A DNA stretch of 18,179 nucleotides from an uncultured Lachnospiraceae bacterium (GCA_900539175.1 UQAW01000077.1:1-18179); one strand, 5' to 3'. Counted from the stretch's first letter, positions 6,912-15,124 are shown. Numbers and translations are program-made. The notes: a model not told the origin generated them from the sequence alone.

Positions 6912-7028
6912 TCCTGCATAGGAGGAACTATTTCCTATGAAAGTCCCGGACAGCACGGAGCATCTGACTTTCATAAATGGTGATGTCTGCGCCAGCAGAC
7001 ATGTCCGTTTCCTATGCAGGACTTTTTT
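6912..7028 (+). terminator. Split terminator-like stem with T-run, loop occupied by a palindromic repeat
   Basis: TCCTGCATAGGA at 6912-6923 pairs perfectly with TCCTATGCAGGA at 7010-7021, and six T follow at 7023-7028. This resembles a rho-independent terminator between the two secreted-protein genes. The loop is about 86 bases and contains its own hairpins, so the fold would be a multi-branch structure, and termination strength is uncertain. Confidence 0.5.
6935..7009 (+). repeat. Interspersed palindromic repeat, copy A
   Basis: The repeat begins CTATGAAAGTCCCGGACAGC and contains two hairpins. TATGAAAGTC at 6936-6945 pairs with GACTTTCATA at 6966-6975. ATGTCTGC-GCCA-GCAGACAT lies at 6983-7002 as a perfect 8-4-8 stem. 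Related copies lie at 11783, 17196 and 18092, all in the same orientation. A 9-base direct repeat, TTTCCTATG, flanks the core (6931-6939 and 7008-7016). Confidence 0.7.
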
Positions 7029-7053
7029 AGAAGAGAAGGTAAGGAGAAACAAA

Positions 7054-9246
7054 ATGAAAAAAGTAAAAAAGGTGTTAGCGCTATTATTGGCATTGGTGAT
7101 GGGGATCGGCTGTCTGCCGGCATCTGCTTTGGCAGCAGAACCTCAAAAACTATGGGACGGTACGGTTGCGGAGGCGTTTGCGGGAGGAAACGGTACAAAA
7201 GAAGATCCGTATCTGATTTCTGATGGTGCAGAACTGGCGCTGGTTGCGCAGAGGGTTAACGCAGATAATTCCACGAACAATTTTTACCGCAGTGCATGGT
7301 ATAAGCTGACAGCGGATATTGATTTGAATGATCAGAAGTGGACACCCATTGGATATAACAGCAGCAACAGCACGGTCAATTCTTATTTCTGCGGTACTTT
7401 CATCGGGGGCGGTCACACGATCAGCCATCTGAAAATTGAGAATGGAAGTAATGTGGGCTTGTTTGGAAGTATTGCCAGTGCAGTGATCTGTGATTTGACG
7501 ATTCGGGACAGCGAAATAAAAACGACCGGAAGCAATGCGGCCGCTTTTATTGGGTGTGCCGGTATGGCTCCGGTTATTAACAGACTTTGTAATCTGCACG
7601 TCGTAAACAGCACAGTCAGCGGCAAACATGCGGTGGGCGGTATTTTAGGATATGCGCAGACGGGAAGCAGTTACAGTGCTTCCACGCTTTGCTGTTCCGG
7701 TATCAAGGGCGGAACTGTTACGGGAAGTGAGTATGGTATCGGCGGTTTGGTGGGGTGGATTTATGATGCAAGGTTAAAAATCGACCGTTCTTACTGTGAG
7801 GCTGAAAGCATCCGATCCAGCGCATATGGCGGCGCGGGCGGCATTGTTGGTATGGCTGCTACCAATTCTACGATAACGGTACGGTCTCAGATTAATATTG
7901 CGGACTGTTATAATACGGCCGCTGTCAGCACGGGTTCTCCTATCGCTTCCGGCTCATATTATAATGCGGCAGGCGGTATTGTCGGTGTCAGCAGGACTGC
8001 GGATTCCAGTGTGGTCCGCTGCTACAATGCCGGAACGATTACAGCGGGCAGCAGCAATTCCAGATACCGCTCTTATGCAGCCGGTATCTGCGGTTATAGT
8101 ATAGGCGGCAGTTATACGGACTGTTTCAACGTCGGCACGCTGACAACGTCAAATACCAGCACGAGTTACAAGTCTTATCTCAGCGGAATTCGTTATAACA
8201 GCGGTACGGTAAATAATTCCTGTTATTATGGAAAGAATTGTTTTGCTGCCGGTACCAGCAGGTATTATACAAAGTCCACAAGCGGCGCTGAGATAGCGGA
8301 TGAGGCTGCGGTAATTGAGAAAATCAACACGACTGACACGTTCACCGCGACCGGACATTGGAAGCTTTCAGAGGATAAGCTGCCGGGATTAACCGGCTGT
8401 ATCGGCTCAGAGGGTACGTGTACCGGCAATTGCGGCTGTTACTGTGTACCTCATGAGACTGGGAAAGTTACCTATACGGTGACCTTTCAGTATCATGATG
8501 ATGCTACGGAGCCGCTGATTTGTGAGGTAAAGGATCAGGAAACCGTGGACGTACCGGAAGCTCCGGCAAGAGAAGGCTATGATTTCCTCGGCTGGTATAT
8601 CGAAGACAGTGATACCCCATGTGATTCTGTTACCGTAAACGGCAGGGATGTAGTAGTGAATGCCAGATGGGAGCAGAAAACTGTAACAGTCACATTGGCA
8701 ACGAATGACGGAAATGATCCGAAGGAATATATCATTGCATATGGCGGCAGCTTTACGCTGCCGGAACATGCGCCGACTTTGCAGGGAGCGGAGTTCATCG
8801 GGTGGTTTGATCAGTATGGAAATCAGGTATCCGGTACAATTTCAGAGATCAAAGAGGATATGAGGATCAACGCAGAATTTGCACATTTCCAGATTACGGC
8901 TACCAGAGGAAATTATGGTAAGGGAACGCTTGCATGGGCAATGAAAGTGGATGACCCGTTGGCGAGTGAAGCTTTTACTGTGAGCAAGGTGGGAATGAAA
9001 TTTATACCGGAAATCCTGCTCAGGGGCGGGGAACTTACGGCAGATACCCCCGGAACCATGAATGTGGATTTTGCAGAACCATATGGAAAAACAGTGATGG
9101 GTCAATTGACCGGGCTTTCTCAGGGACTATATGATGTTGAGATTGCAGCAAGAGGATATGCCGTCATGAAAAACAAACAAACCCAGCAGGAAATCGTTGT
9201 GTATACGAATGTTGTTTCGGTAAAGGTAAATGATTTTAAGGCGTAA
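7054..9246 (+). CDS. Secreted GLUG/beta-helix protein with two InlB-type repeats (paralogue 2)
   Basis: This is an extracellular protein of 730 aa and a paralogue of the preceding gene product. The signal peptide is MKKVKKVLALLLALVMGIGC with cleavage near ASALA27. The N-terminal 440 residues form a larger beta-helix with GLUG-like units (VGLFGSIAS, VGGILGYAQ, IGGLVGWIYD, AGGIVGMAA, AGGIVGVSR, AAGICGYS). A Cys-rich linker, CTGNCGCYC, follows near 455-465. The end, from residue 474, matches paralogue 1 closely: two InlB B-type repeats and the GNYGKGTLAWAMKV domain. I chose the ATG at 7054 because AAGGAG lies close upstream and the signal peptide starts there; the frame stays open upstream to 6937 only through the palindromic repeat. 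There is no sorting signal. It may be an adhesin or a surface partner of the RiPP; neither is proven. Confidence 0.82.
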   Translation: MKKVKKVLALLLALVMGIGCLPASALAAEPQKLWDGTVAEAFAGGNGTKEDPYLISDGAELALVAQRVNADNSTNNFYRSAWYKLTADIDLNDQKWTPIGYNSSNSTVNSYFCGTFIGGGHTISHLKIENGSNVGLFGSIASAVICDLTIRDSEIKTTGSNAAAFIGCAGMAPVINRLCNLHVVNSTVSGKHAVGGILGYAQTGSSYSASTLCCSGIKGGTVTGSEYGIGGLVGWIYDARLKIDRSYCEAESIRSSAYGGAGGIVGMAATNSTITVRSQINIADCYNTAAVSTGSPIASGSYYNAAGGIVGVSRTADSSVVRCYNAGTITAGSSNSRYRSYAAGICGYSIGGSYTDCFNVGTLTTSNTSTSYKSYLSGIRYNSGTVNNSCYYGKNCFAAGTSRYYTKSTSGAEIADEAAVIEKINTTDTFTATGHWKLSEDKLPGLTGCIGSEGTCTGNCGCYCVPHETGKVTYTVTFQYHDDATEPLICEVKDQETVDVPEAPAREGYDFLGWYIEDSDTPCDSVTVNGRDVVVNARWEQKTVTVTLATNDGNDPKEYIIAYGGSFTLPEHAPTLQGAEFIGWFDQYGNQVSGTISEIKEDMRINAEFAHFQITATRGNYGKGTLAWAMKVDDPLASEAFTVSKVGMKFIPEILLRGGELTADTPGTMNVDFAEPYGKTVMGQLTGLSQGLYDVEIAARGYAVMKNKQTQQEIVVYTNVVSVKVNDFKA

Positions 9247-9271
9247 AGTCATCATAGAGGAAATCTGAATT

Positions 9272-10366
9272 ATGATGTATCAAAATGAAAATGACTTTGA
9301 AAGAAGGCTGTACCAGCTTGCAGGAAAGAGGAATATTCCCATCCGCGGAGGTTTTGAACTTTCACCGGTCTGTAACCTGAATTGTAAGATGTGCTATGTG
9401 AGAAAAGGGAAAAAGCAGGTAGAAGAAAACGGTGGATTAAGATCGGCAGATGAGTGGATTGCGTTGGCAGAAGAAGCCAGGGAAGCAGGGCTGCTTTATT
9501 TGCTGCTGACCGGAGGCGAACCATTTTTGTACCCGGATTTCCGGTATCTTTATACGAGACTTGCTCAGATGGGATTTCGGATTTCGATTAATACGAATGG
9601 TACCTTGATTGATGAGCAGACAGTGAATTGGCTGGAACGTATGCCGCCTTTGCAGATGAATGTTACCCTGTACGGCGGCAGCGAGTCAACGTATGAAGCA
9701 CTCTGCGGGGATGGAGATGCCTTCACACGGACAATTGGGGCGTTAGAACGGTTGAAGGCTGCAGGAATCCGGGTCAGAGTGAATGCAACCCTTACTCCGT
9801 ATAATCTACAGGATTTAGAGTTGATAAAGGGGATTGGGGAGAACTATGGGCTTCCGGTAAAAGAAAGCACGTATCTGTATCCTCCGGTCCGAAAAGACAG
9901 GGCGATGACAGGAGAAAATGATCGTTTTCCGCCGGAAGAAGCCGGCAGGATAAGAGCCCGGGCGGCAAAGCTTTTGTGGGAAACGGACAGTTTTCAAAAA
10001 GAGCGGGAACGTGCCTGCACCTGTATCCGGCAGGAAACTTTGGGGGAAGGAACAGAAATGCCGATGGCATGCAGTGCAGGAGCATTTGCTTTCTGGGTTA
10101 CCTGGGAAGGCAGGATGACACCATGTGCAATGATGACAGAACCTTCCATCCCGGTTTTCGAGGAAGGGTTTTGGCGTTCCTGGGAATACATCAAGGATGA
10201 AGCAGCGAAAATCCGCCGGAATCAAAAATGCAGCACCTGCGCAAAGAAGGAGATGTGTTTTGCCTGTGCTGCGGCTGCCGTTGCGGAAACTGGTTCTTAT
10301 CAGGGGCTTCCTTCCTATATCTGCAGCATGATGGATGCTTATCTGGAGGAACTGCAGCGGTTATAA
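9272..10366 (+). CDS. Radical SAM/SPASM peptide-modifying enzyme 1
   Basis: This is a cytoplasmic iron-sulfur enzyme of 364 aa. The radical SAM motif is C34-N-L-N-C38-K-M-C41, followed by the glycine-rich LLLTGGEP (SAM-binding) and the ISINTNGT strand. The C-terminal SPASM domain has CSAGAFAFWVTWEGRMTPC, then CSTCAKKEMCFAC, then a last Cys in YICSMM: the full set of ligands for auxiliary 4Fe-4S clusters. SPASM enzymes of this size make crosslinks or oxidations in RiPP precursors (sactipeptide, ranthipeptide or cyclophane chemistry). Which chemistry applies here cannot be read from the sequence. It has no N-terminal recognition domain, in line with the separate PqqD. The start ATG follows a GAGGAA site, 25 bases after the secreted-protein gene. 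It is paralogous to the enzyme at 10704. Confidence 0.9.
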   Translation: MMYQNENDFERRLYQLAGKRNIPIRGGFELSPVCNLNCKMCYVRKGKKQVEENGGLRSADEWIALAEEAREAGLLYLLLTGGEPFLYPDFRYLYTRLAQMGFRISINTNGTLIDEQTVNWLERMPPLQMNVTLYGGSESTYEALCGDGDAFTRTIGALERLKAAGIRVRVNATLTPYNLQDLELIKGIGENYGLPVKESTYLYPPVRKDRAMTGENDRFPPEEAGRIRARAAKLLWETDSFQKERERACTCIRQETLGEGTEMPMACSAGAFAFWVTWEGRMTPCAMMTEPSIPVFEEGFWRSWEYIKDEAAKIRRNQKCSTCAKKEMCFACAAAAVAETGSYQGLPSYICSMMDAYLEELQRL

Positions 10367-10386
10367 AACATAATGGGGTGATAAAA

Positions 10387-10659
10387 TTGAAAAAGAAATA
10401 TTATAAACCGAAGATTACAATCAGCGAATACGTACTGAATGAATATGTTGCAACTTGTTCTCAGCGGTTAATGAGTGATGGGTCTGTATGCGGCACTACC
10501 GACTCTTACTTCGAAAATGGAAAAACATATTTTACCAGCAGTATGCAGTATTGTTATGTGCCCTTCTATTGGTATGATACGATCTGCGGTTTGGAGCATG
10601 CGGAACTGATTGACAATAAAAATGACTGGTCAGCTGCTGCCGGTTTCTTTTCTTCATAG
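10387..10659 (+). CDS. Putative RiPP precursor peptide B (90 aa), Cys- and aromatic-rich
   Basis: This small gene sits between the two radical SAM genes. I start it at TTG 10387, seven bases after GGGGTG; the frame is open further upstream but only through the radical SAM gene in another frame. The leader MKKKYYKPKITISEYV has Tyr5-x-x-Pro8 and the E-Y-V stretch seen in precursor A, then VATC. The rest has four Cys (24, 35, 56, 67) and an aromatic cluster at residues 55-63 (Y-C-Y-V-P-F-Y-W-Y). It ends in AAAGFFSS, with Ser at the C-terminus. Thioether or aryl crosslinking by the SPASM enzymes is plausible, and the terminal Ser is a candidate site for the HprK-like kinases. It is longer than most precursors and could carry two modified segments. 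Confidence 0.7.
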   Translation: MKKKYYKPKITISEYVLNEYVATCSQRLMSDGSVCGTTDSYFENGKTYFTSSMQYCYVPFYWYDTICGLEHAELIDNKNDWSAAAGFFSS

Positions 10660-10703
10660 AGCCAGAACGGCTATCATAAATCTTACAGGGGGAGATGAAA
10701 ATT

Positions 10704-11813
10704 ATGATACATGCAGAAGCGGTAGAAGAGATGCTTCATAAAAAGGCAGAACAGTTAAAGTTACCTGTCAGCGGAACGTTTGAATTGTCTCCTCTTTGTA
10801 ATTTGAACTGCAGGATGTGTTATGTAAGAAAAGAGAAAAGACAACTGAAAGGCTGCCCTCTTCGTAGTGCTGAGGATTGGATAAAATTAGCAAAGGAAGC
10901 AAGGGAGGCCGGTATGCTGTTCCTGCTGTTGACCGGAGGAGAACCTTTTTTCTACCGGGATTTTCCAAGACTTTATCAGGAGCTGAGCCATATGGGACTT
11001 GTGATTTCCATCAACAGTAATGGAACACTGATCGGCAGCCAGGAGGTAGAATGGCTGAAAAAGAGTCCGCCGAAATGTATCAATGTTACATTATACGGCT
11101 CCTGTGAAAGTACTTATGAAAAATTGTGCGGGGACAGTAAAGGTTTCCATAAAGCAATGAATGGATTGGAGATGCTGAAAAATGCAGGGATTCCAACCAG
11201 AATCAACGTGAGCATTACACCGGACAATTGGGAAGAAACAGAAGAGATTTTTCAGATTGGGAAATCTCTTTCTATCCCGGTCCGTGCAGCTTCTTACATG
11301 TTTCCTCCGGTGAGGAAGGAGACAGTTTCAACAGGAAGGAAAGTACGTCTTTCGCCTGAAGAGGCGGCCGCTGCGTTATATCAGACAGAAAGGATCACCA
11401 TGTCCGCTGCTGCAATGGAAAAGAAAGCAGAAATTGTCCGGACGATTAAGGAAGAAAAAGAAAAACAGTTCCATGAGAATAAAAAACCGCCTATGAGCTG
11501 CAGGGCAGGCCTAAGCAGTTTCTGGATCACATGGGATGGTCAGATGACACCGTGCGGTATGCTGGAAAAACCTTCGAAACCTGTGTTTGAAACCGGATTT
11601 GAGGAAGCCTGGAAATACATCTCGGAAGAAAGAGAACACATCGTTACTTCCGTAACGTGTGCCGCCTGTCCAATGCATAAAATCTGTCCCAGTTGTGCGG
11701 CTTCCGGATTTGCAGAAACAGGCAGAACCGACGGCACACCGGATTATCTGTGCAGGATGATGGAATCTTATTGCCAATTATACTGTGAAAGTTCCGGACA
11801 GCAAAATAATTGA
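10704..11813 (+). CDS. Radical SAM/SPASM peptide-modifying enzyme 2
   Basis: This is a second SPASM enzyme of 369 aa, clearly paralogous to the one at 9272. The cluster motif is C32-N-L-N-C36-R-M-C39, followed by FLLLTGGEP and ISINSNGT. The SPASM cysteines are CRAGLSSFWITWDGQMTPC, CAACPMHKICPSC and a late YLCRMM. The main differences from enzyme 1 are a Lys/Glu-rich insert around 240-265 and the loss of the CTC found there in enzyme 1. An ATG at 10695 abuts the AGGGGGAG site with no spacing, so I prefer the ATG at 10704, which leaves 9 bases. The last nine codons (CESSGQQNN) and the stop lie within a copy of the interspersed palindromic repeat. It lies 44 bases after precursor B, so the two are probably co-transcribed. 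Confidence 0.9.
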   Translation: MIHAEAVEEMLHKKAEQLKLPVSGTFELSPLCNLNCRMCYVRKEKRQLKGCPLRSAEDWIKLAKEAREAGMLFLLLTGGEPFFYRDFPRLYQELSHMGLVISINSNGTLIGSQEVEWLKKSPPKCINVTLYGSCESTYEKLCGDSKGFHKAMNGLEMLKNAGIPTRINVSITPDNWEETEEIFQIGKSLSIPVRAASYMFPPVRKETVSTGRKVRLSPEEAAAALYQTERITMSAAAMEKKAEIVRTIKEEKEKQFHENKKPPMSCRAGLSSFWITWDGQMTPCGMLEKPSKPVFETGFEEAWKYISEEREHIVTSVTCAACPMHKICPSCAASGFAETGRTDGTPDYLCRMMESYCQLYCESSGQQNN

Positions 11814-11857
11814 CTTTCATGAATGGTGATGTCTGCGTCAGCAGACGTCACCATTTT
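11783..11857 (+). repeat. Interspersed palindromic repeat, copy B (overlaps gene 3' end)
   Basis: This copy begins CTGTGAAAGTTCCGGACAGC, with two differences from copy A in 20 bases. It continues TGACTTTCATGAATGG and ends in a long hairpin, AATGGTGATGTCTGC-GTCA-GCAGACGTCACCATT, with T residues after it. The left part encodes the C-terminus of radical SAM enzyme 2. The hairpin may act as a weak terminator before the second kinase gene. Confidence 0.7.
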
Positions 11858-11882
11858 AAGAATGATAAGAGGACAAAAGATC

Positions 11883-12755
11883 ATGGATAGGTATTATGAA
11901 TTTGCAGAAACACGATTAAAAATTCAGGATCATTTTACATATACACCGGATTTGGCATATGAAAAATTTGCAGTGGATCCGTGCAGCGTTGACTATACTA
12001 TGAAGTATCAGGCGGTAACTTCCTTTCCGTCCGAATGGATCCAGGGAGATTTGCTCTATGAATGTCCCTCTTTTAAAATCATAGACAGAGATCATACAGA
12101 GTATCGCCTGTTTTATGATCAAGGTGTTTGTTATGCGTTAGGATTTTTGGCAGAATCGAAAGGATGGGTTTATTACTTGCAGGGTGGTTCGTTAGAACAG
12201 CGGATACAGTCGTCTGTGGCTCATTTTAATTATATGATGTTTGAGAAAATAATGATGCAGTTTCGATGCGTCATTCTCCATGCTTCTATGATCCGATATA
12301 AAAATAAAATGATTTTGTTTGCCGGACCTTCCGGTGTTGGAAAATCTACACAGGCAGAACTATGGAAGCGTTATACCGGTTCCTGGATTATAAATGGGGA
12401 CCGGGCATTGTTAAAAAAGAAGAATGGGCTATGGTATGGATTTGGTTTGCCTATGAACGGAAGTTCTGCTATATGTGAAAACAATGCGGGAGAAATTCAG
12501 GCAATTATTTTATTGGAAAAAGGAAAAGAAAACCAGGCTGTCAGACTGAGACCGGGTGAGACGTTAAGCCGCCTGTATGGGGAAATAACGGTAAATAGAT
12601 GGAATGAAGTTTTTGTGCGGCAGGTATTGGACATGACGGTTTCCATCGCGTTGGAAGTGCCGGTCTACCTATACCGATGCAGCAAATCGGAAGAGGCAGT
12701 TTCGGTACTGGAAAAGGTTCTAAGAGAGAAAAGACCAGATGGTAATCTGTGCTGA
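11883..12755 (+). CDS. HprK-like (HPr kinase-related) ATP-binding protein 2
   Basis: This is a second P-loop protein of the HPr-kinase-related family, 290 aa. H133 in ILHAS precedes the phosphate-binding loop AGPSGVGKST at 147-156, followed by NGDRALL at 171-177 and YGFGLPMNGSS. It has an extra N-terminal region of about 50 residues compared with the kinase at 3667. Where that one has an Asp pair (NDD) after the loop, this one has NGD. The start is the ATG at 11883, with AGAGGA 9 bases before it; the open frame upstream runs through the palindromic repeat. It closes the accessory locus and could act on one precursor while kinase 1 acts on the other. That split is speculation. Confidence 0.78.
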   Translation: MDRYYEFAETRLKIQDHFTYTPDLAYEKFAVDPCSVDYTMKYQAVTSFPSEWIQGDLLYECPSFKIIDRDHTEYRLFYDQGVCYALGFLAESKGWVYYLQGGSLEQRIQSSVAHFNYMMFEKIMMQFRCVILHASMIRYKNKMILFAGPSGVGKSTQAELWKRYTGSWIINGDRALLKKKNGLWYGFGLPMNGSSAICENNAGEIQAIILLEKGKENQAVRLRPGETLSRLYGEITVNRWNEVFVRQVLDMTVSIALEVPVYLYRCSKSEEAVSVLEKVLREKRPDGNLC

Positions 12756-12771
12756 AAGATGACATGAGTTC

Positions 12772-12787
12772 GTTTCGCACGTGAAAC
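12772..12787 (+). terminator. Weak hairpin at the end of the RiPP locus
   Basis: GTTTC-GCACGT-GAAAC forms a short stem 17 bases after the second kinase, followed by CCTTGTT rather than a proper T-run. It is the only terminator-like structure before the pta promoter. Confidence 0.3.
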
Positions 12788-12809
12788 CTTGTTAAATAAA
12801 TAACTAACC

Positions 12810-12838
12810 TTGTCGTTAAAAGGATATCGTAATATAAT
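12810..12838 (+). promoter_or_regulatory. Sigma-A promoter for pta-ackA
   Basis: TTGTCG at 12810-12815 and a perfect TATAAT at 12833-12838 are spaced by 17 bases. The -10 ends 40 bases before the pta start codon. This gives pta-ackA its own expression independent of the accessory locus upstream. Confidence 0.75.
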
Positions 12839-12878
12839 AAAAATAACGAGCTAATAAAATCGAAAGGAGTCAAAAATC

Positions 12879-13874
12879 ATGGGATTTATTGACACAATCA
12901 AAGCAAGAGCAAAAGAAAACAAAAAGACAATTGTTCTGCCGGAGTCTGAAGACAGAAGAACTTATGAGGCAGCAGCACAGATTTTAGCTGAGGATATTGC
13001 GAATCTGATTATTATCGGTTCTGAGGAAGCTGTGAAGAAGGGGAGCGAAGGTCTGGATATCTCCAGGGCTGTCATCGTTGATCCTGCAACTTATGAGAAA
13101 ACACAGGCTTATATTGACAAGGTAGTTGAACTTCGTGCAAAGAAGGGTATGACGCCGGAAAAAGCGAAAGAAACAATTATGAATGATTACACTTATTATG
13201 GTGTTATGATGGTTAAGATGGGAGATGCAGACGGTCTGGTATCCGGTGCATGCCATTCTACCGCCAACACCCTTCGTCCATGTTTACAGATTCTGAAGAC
13301 AAAGCCGGGCACAAAGCTGGTTTCCGCATTCTTTGTCATGGACGTTCCGAATTGTGAATACGGTGAGGACGGCGTCTTTGTATTTGGTGACTGCGGTCTG
13401 AATCAGAATCCGACAGCGGAAGAACTGGCGGCAATCGCAGAATCTTCTGCAGAGTCTTTCAAGCTTCTGGTTGGCAAGGAGCCGAAAGTAGCGATGCTTT
13501 CTCATTCTTCCATGGGAAGTGCAAAGCATGCAGATGTTGATAAAGTTGTAGAGGCTACAAGAATTGCAAAAGAAGCGAATCCGGATCTGGCACTGGACGG
13601 TGAGCTTCAGCTTGATGCTGCAATTGTTCCCAGCGTAGGTTCCTCCAAAGCTCCTGACAGCAAGGTTGCAGGACAGGCTAATGTTCTGATTTTCCCTGAT
13701 CTGGATGCAGGTAATATCGGATATAAACTGGTTCAGAGACTGGCAAAGGCAGAGGCTTACGGTCCGATGACACAGGGTATTGCTGCCCCTGTAAACGATC
13801 TGTCACGGGGATGCTCTGCGGAAGATATTGTTGGTGTTGTAGCAATCACAGCCGTACAGGCTCAGAATCAGTAA
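12879..13874 (+). CDS. pta: Phosphate acetyltransferase
   Basis: This cytoplasmic enzyme interconverts acetyl-CoA plus phosphate with acetyl phosphate plus CoA, the first step of acetate formation in fermentation. The 331 aa correspond to the short, single-domain PTA form common in Firmicutes, without the N-terminal regulatory domains of enterobacterial Pta. The start MGFIDTIKARAKENKKTIVLPES, the SGACHSTANTLRP stretch and the C-terminal ANVLIFPDLDAGNIGYKLVQRLA are strongly characteristic. An AAAGGAG site precedes the ATG. It is followed after 30 bases by ackA, forming the usual operon. Confidence 0.97.
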   Translation: MGFIDTIKARAKENKKTIVLPESEDRRTYEAAAQILAEDIANLIIIGSEEAVKKGSEGLDISRAVIVDPATYEKTQAYIDKVVELRAKKGMTPEKAKETIMNDYTYYGVMMVKMGDADGLVSGACHSTANTLRPCLQILKTKPGTKLVSAFFVMDVPNCEYGEDGVFVFGDCGLNQNPTAEELAAIAESSAESFKLLVGKEPKVAMLSHSSMGSAKHADVDKVVEATRIAKEANPDLALDGELQLDAAIVPSVGSSKAPDSKVAGQANVLIFPDLDAGNIGYKLVQRLAKAEAYGPMTQGIAAPVNDLSRGCSAEDIVGVVAITAVQAQNQ

Positions 13875-13904
13875 CGTACAAATTAAATTCCGGAGGAAAG
13901 AAAC

Positions 13905-15101
13905 ATGAATGTATTAGTAGTAAACTGTGGAAGTTCATCTCTGAAATTCCAGTTGATTAATTATGATAACAGAGATGTGCTGGCAAAAGGTCTTTGCGAG
14001 CGTATCGGTATTGACGGACGTCTTGTCTATGAGCCGAAGGGCGGAGAAAAAGAAGTAACAGAGGCAGCCATGCCGACACATACCGAGGCAATTCAGATGG
14101 TTCTGGATGCTCTGGTAAATGAAAAGACAGGCGTTGTTAAGAGTCTGGATGAAGTGGATGCAATCGGACACCGTGTACTGCACGGAGGTATGAAGATTAC
14201 GAACTCTGTTATTATCGATGAGGAAGTAATCAAAGTTATTGAGGAATGTGCGGATCTTGGTCCTCTGCACAATCCTGCAAACCTGATGGGTATCAATGCC
14301 TGCATGAAACTGATGCCGGGCGTACCGAATGTGGCAGTATTTGATACCGCATTCCATCAGACGATGCCGCCGAAAGCGTATATGTACGGAATTCCAAAAG
14401 AATACTATGAGAAATATGCAATCCGCAAATATGGTTTCCACGGAACTTCTCATAAATTTGTATCCAAGAGAACCGCAGAGTTTCTTGGGAAAGACAGCAA
14501 AGATCTGAAGGTTATCGTATGCCATATGGGTAACGGCGCTTCTCTTTCCGCAGTAAAGAACGGAAAATGTGTGGACACCTCTATGGGGCTGACACCTCTT
14601 GAAGGGGTTATCATGGGAACACGTTCCGGTGATATTGATCCGGCATTTGTGGAGTATCTGTGCAATAAGGAGAACCTGACCGTATCAGAAGTGCTGAATA
14701 TCCTGAACAAAAAGTCCGGTATGCTTGGGATGACAGGTATTTCCAGTGATTATCGTGACGTGTCCGCAGCGGCAGAAGCAGGAAATCAGGATGCGATCAA
14801 CTGTCTGGAAGCGTACGCTTACCGTATTGTAAAGTATATCGGTTCTTACATTGCAGCTATGGGGGGTGTGGATGTGATCACATTTACCGCAGGTCTTGGT
14901 GAGAATGCCATTCCGCTGCGTAAGACAATCTGTGAAGCATTCAAGTTTATGGGTCTGGAATTTGACGAGGAAGCAAACAACTGCCGCGGCAAAGAAGTGA
15001 TCATCACAAAACCGGAATCCAAGATCATTGCCTGCGTTGTTCCTACCAATGAGGAAATCGCTATCTGTGAAGAGACTGTAGAACTTGTGAAAAGCAGATA
15101 A
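13905..15101 (+). CDS. ackA: Acetate kinase
   Basis: This cytoplasmic ASKHA-fold kinase converts acetyl phosphate plus ADP into acetate plus ATP, the main energy-yielding step of acetate fermentation. The 398 aa match the family length. The hallmark N-terminal NVLVVNCGSSSLKFQL is present. So are HRVLHGG, VAVFDTAFHQTMP, KYGFHGTSHKFV, the phosphate-binding HMGNGASLSAV, and GTRSGDIDP. A GGAGGAAAG site lies just before the ATG. The acetate produced is also the substrate of TmcAL encoded at the left of the window. Confidence 0.98.
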   Translation: MNVLVVNCGSSSLKFQLINYDNRDVLAKGLCERIGIDGRLVYEPKGGEKEVTEAAMPTHTEAIQMVLDALVNEKTGVVKSLDEVDAIGHRVLHGGMKITNSVIIDEEVIKVIEECADLGPLHNPANLMGINACMKLMPGVPNVAVFDTAFHQTMPPKAYMYGIPKEYYEKYAIRKYGFHGTSHKFVSKRTAEFLGKDSKDLKVIVCHMGNGASLSAVKNGKCVDTSMGLTPLEGVIMGTRSGDIDPAFVEYLCNKENLTVSEVLNILNKKSGMLGMTGISSDYRDVSAAAEAGNQDAINCLEAYAYRIVKYIGSYIAAMGGVDVITFTAGLGENAIPLRKTICEAFKFMGLEFDEEANNCRGKEVIITKPESKIIACVVPTNEEIAICEETVELVKSR

Positions 15102-15124
15102 ATTGGAAGAATAATCGATACGAA

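Noticed and set aside
4924..9246. Sortase-anchored adhesins
   Set aside because: Neither protein has an LPXTG-type motif, C-terminal hydrophobic segment or positive tail.
2723..12755. Lasso peptide cluster
   Set aside because: The YxxP leader, PqqD-like protein and HprK-like kinase fit, but the lasso cyclase and leader peptidase are missing and SPASM enzymes are present instead.
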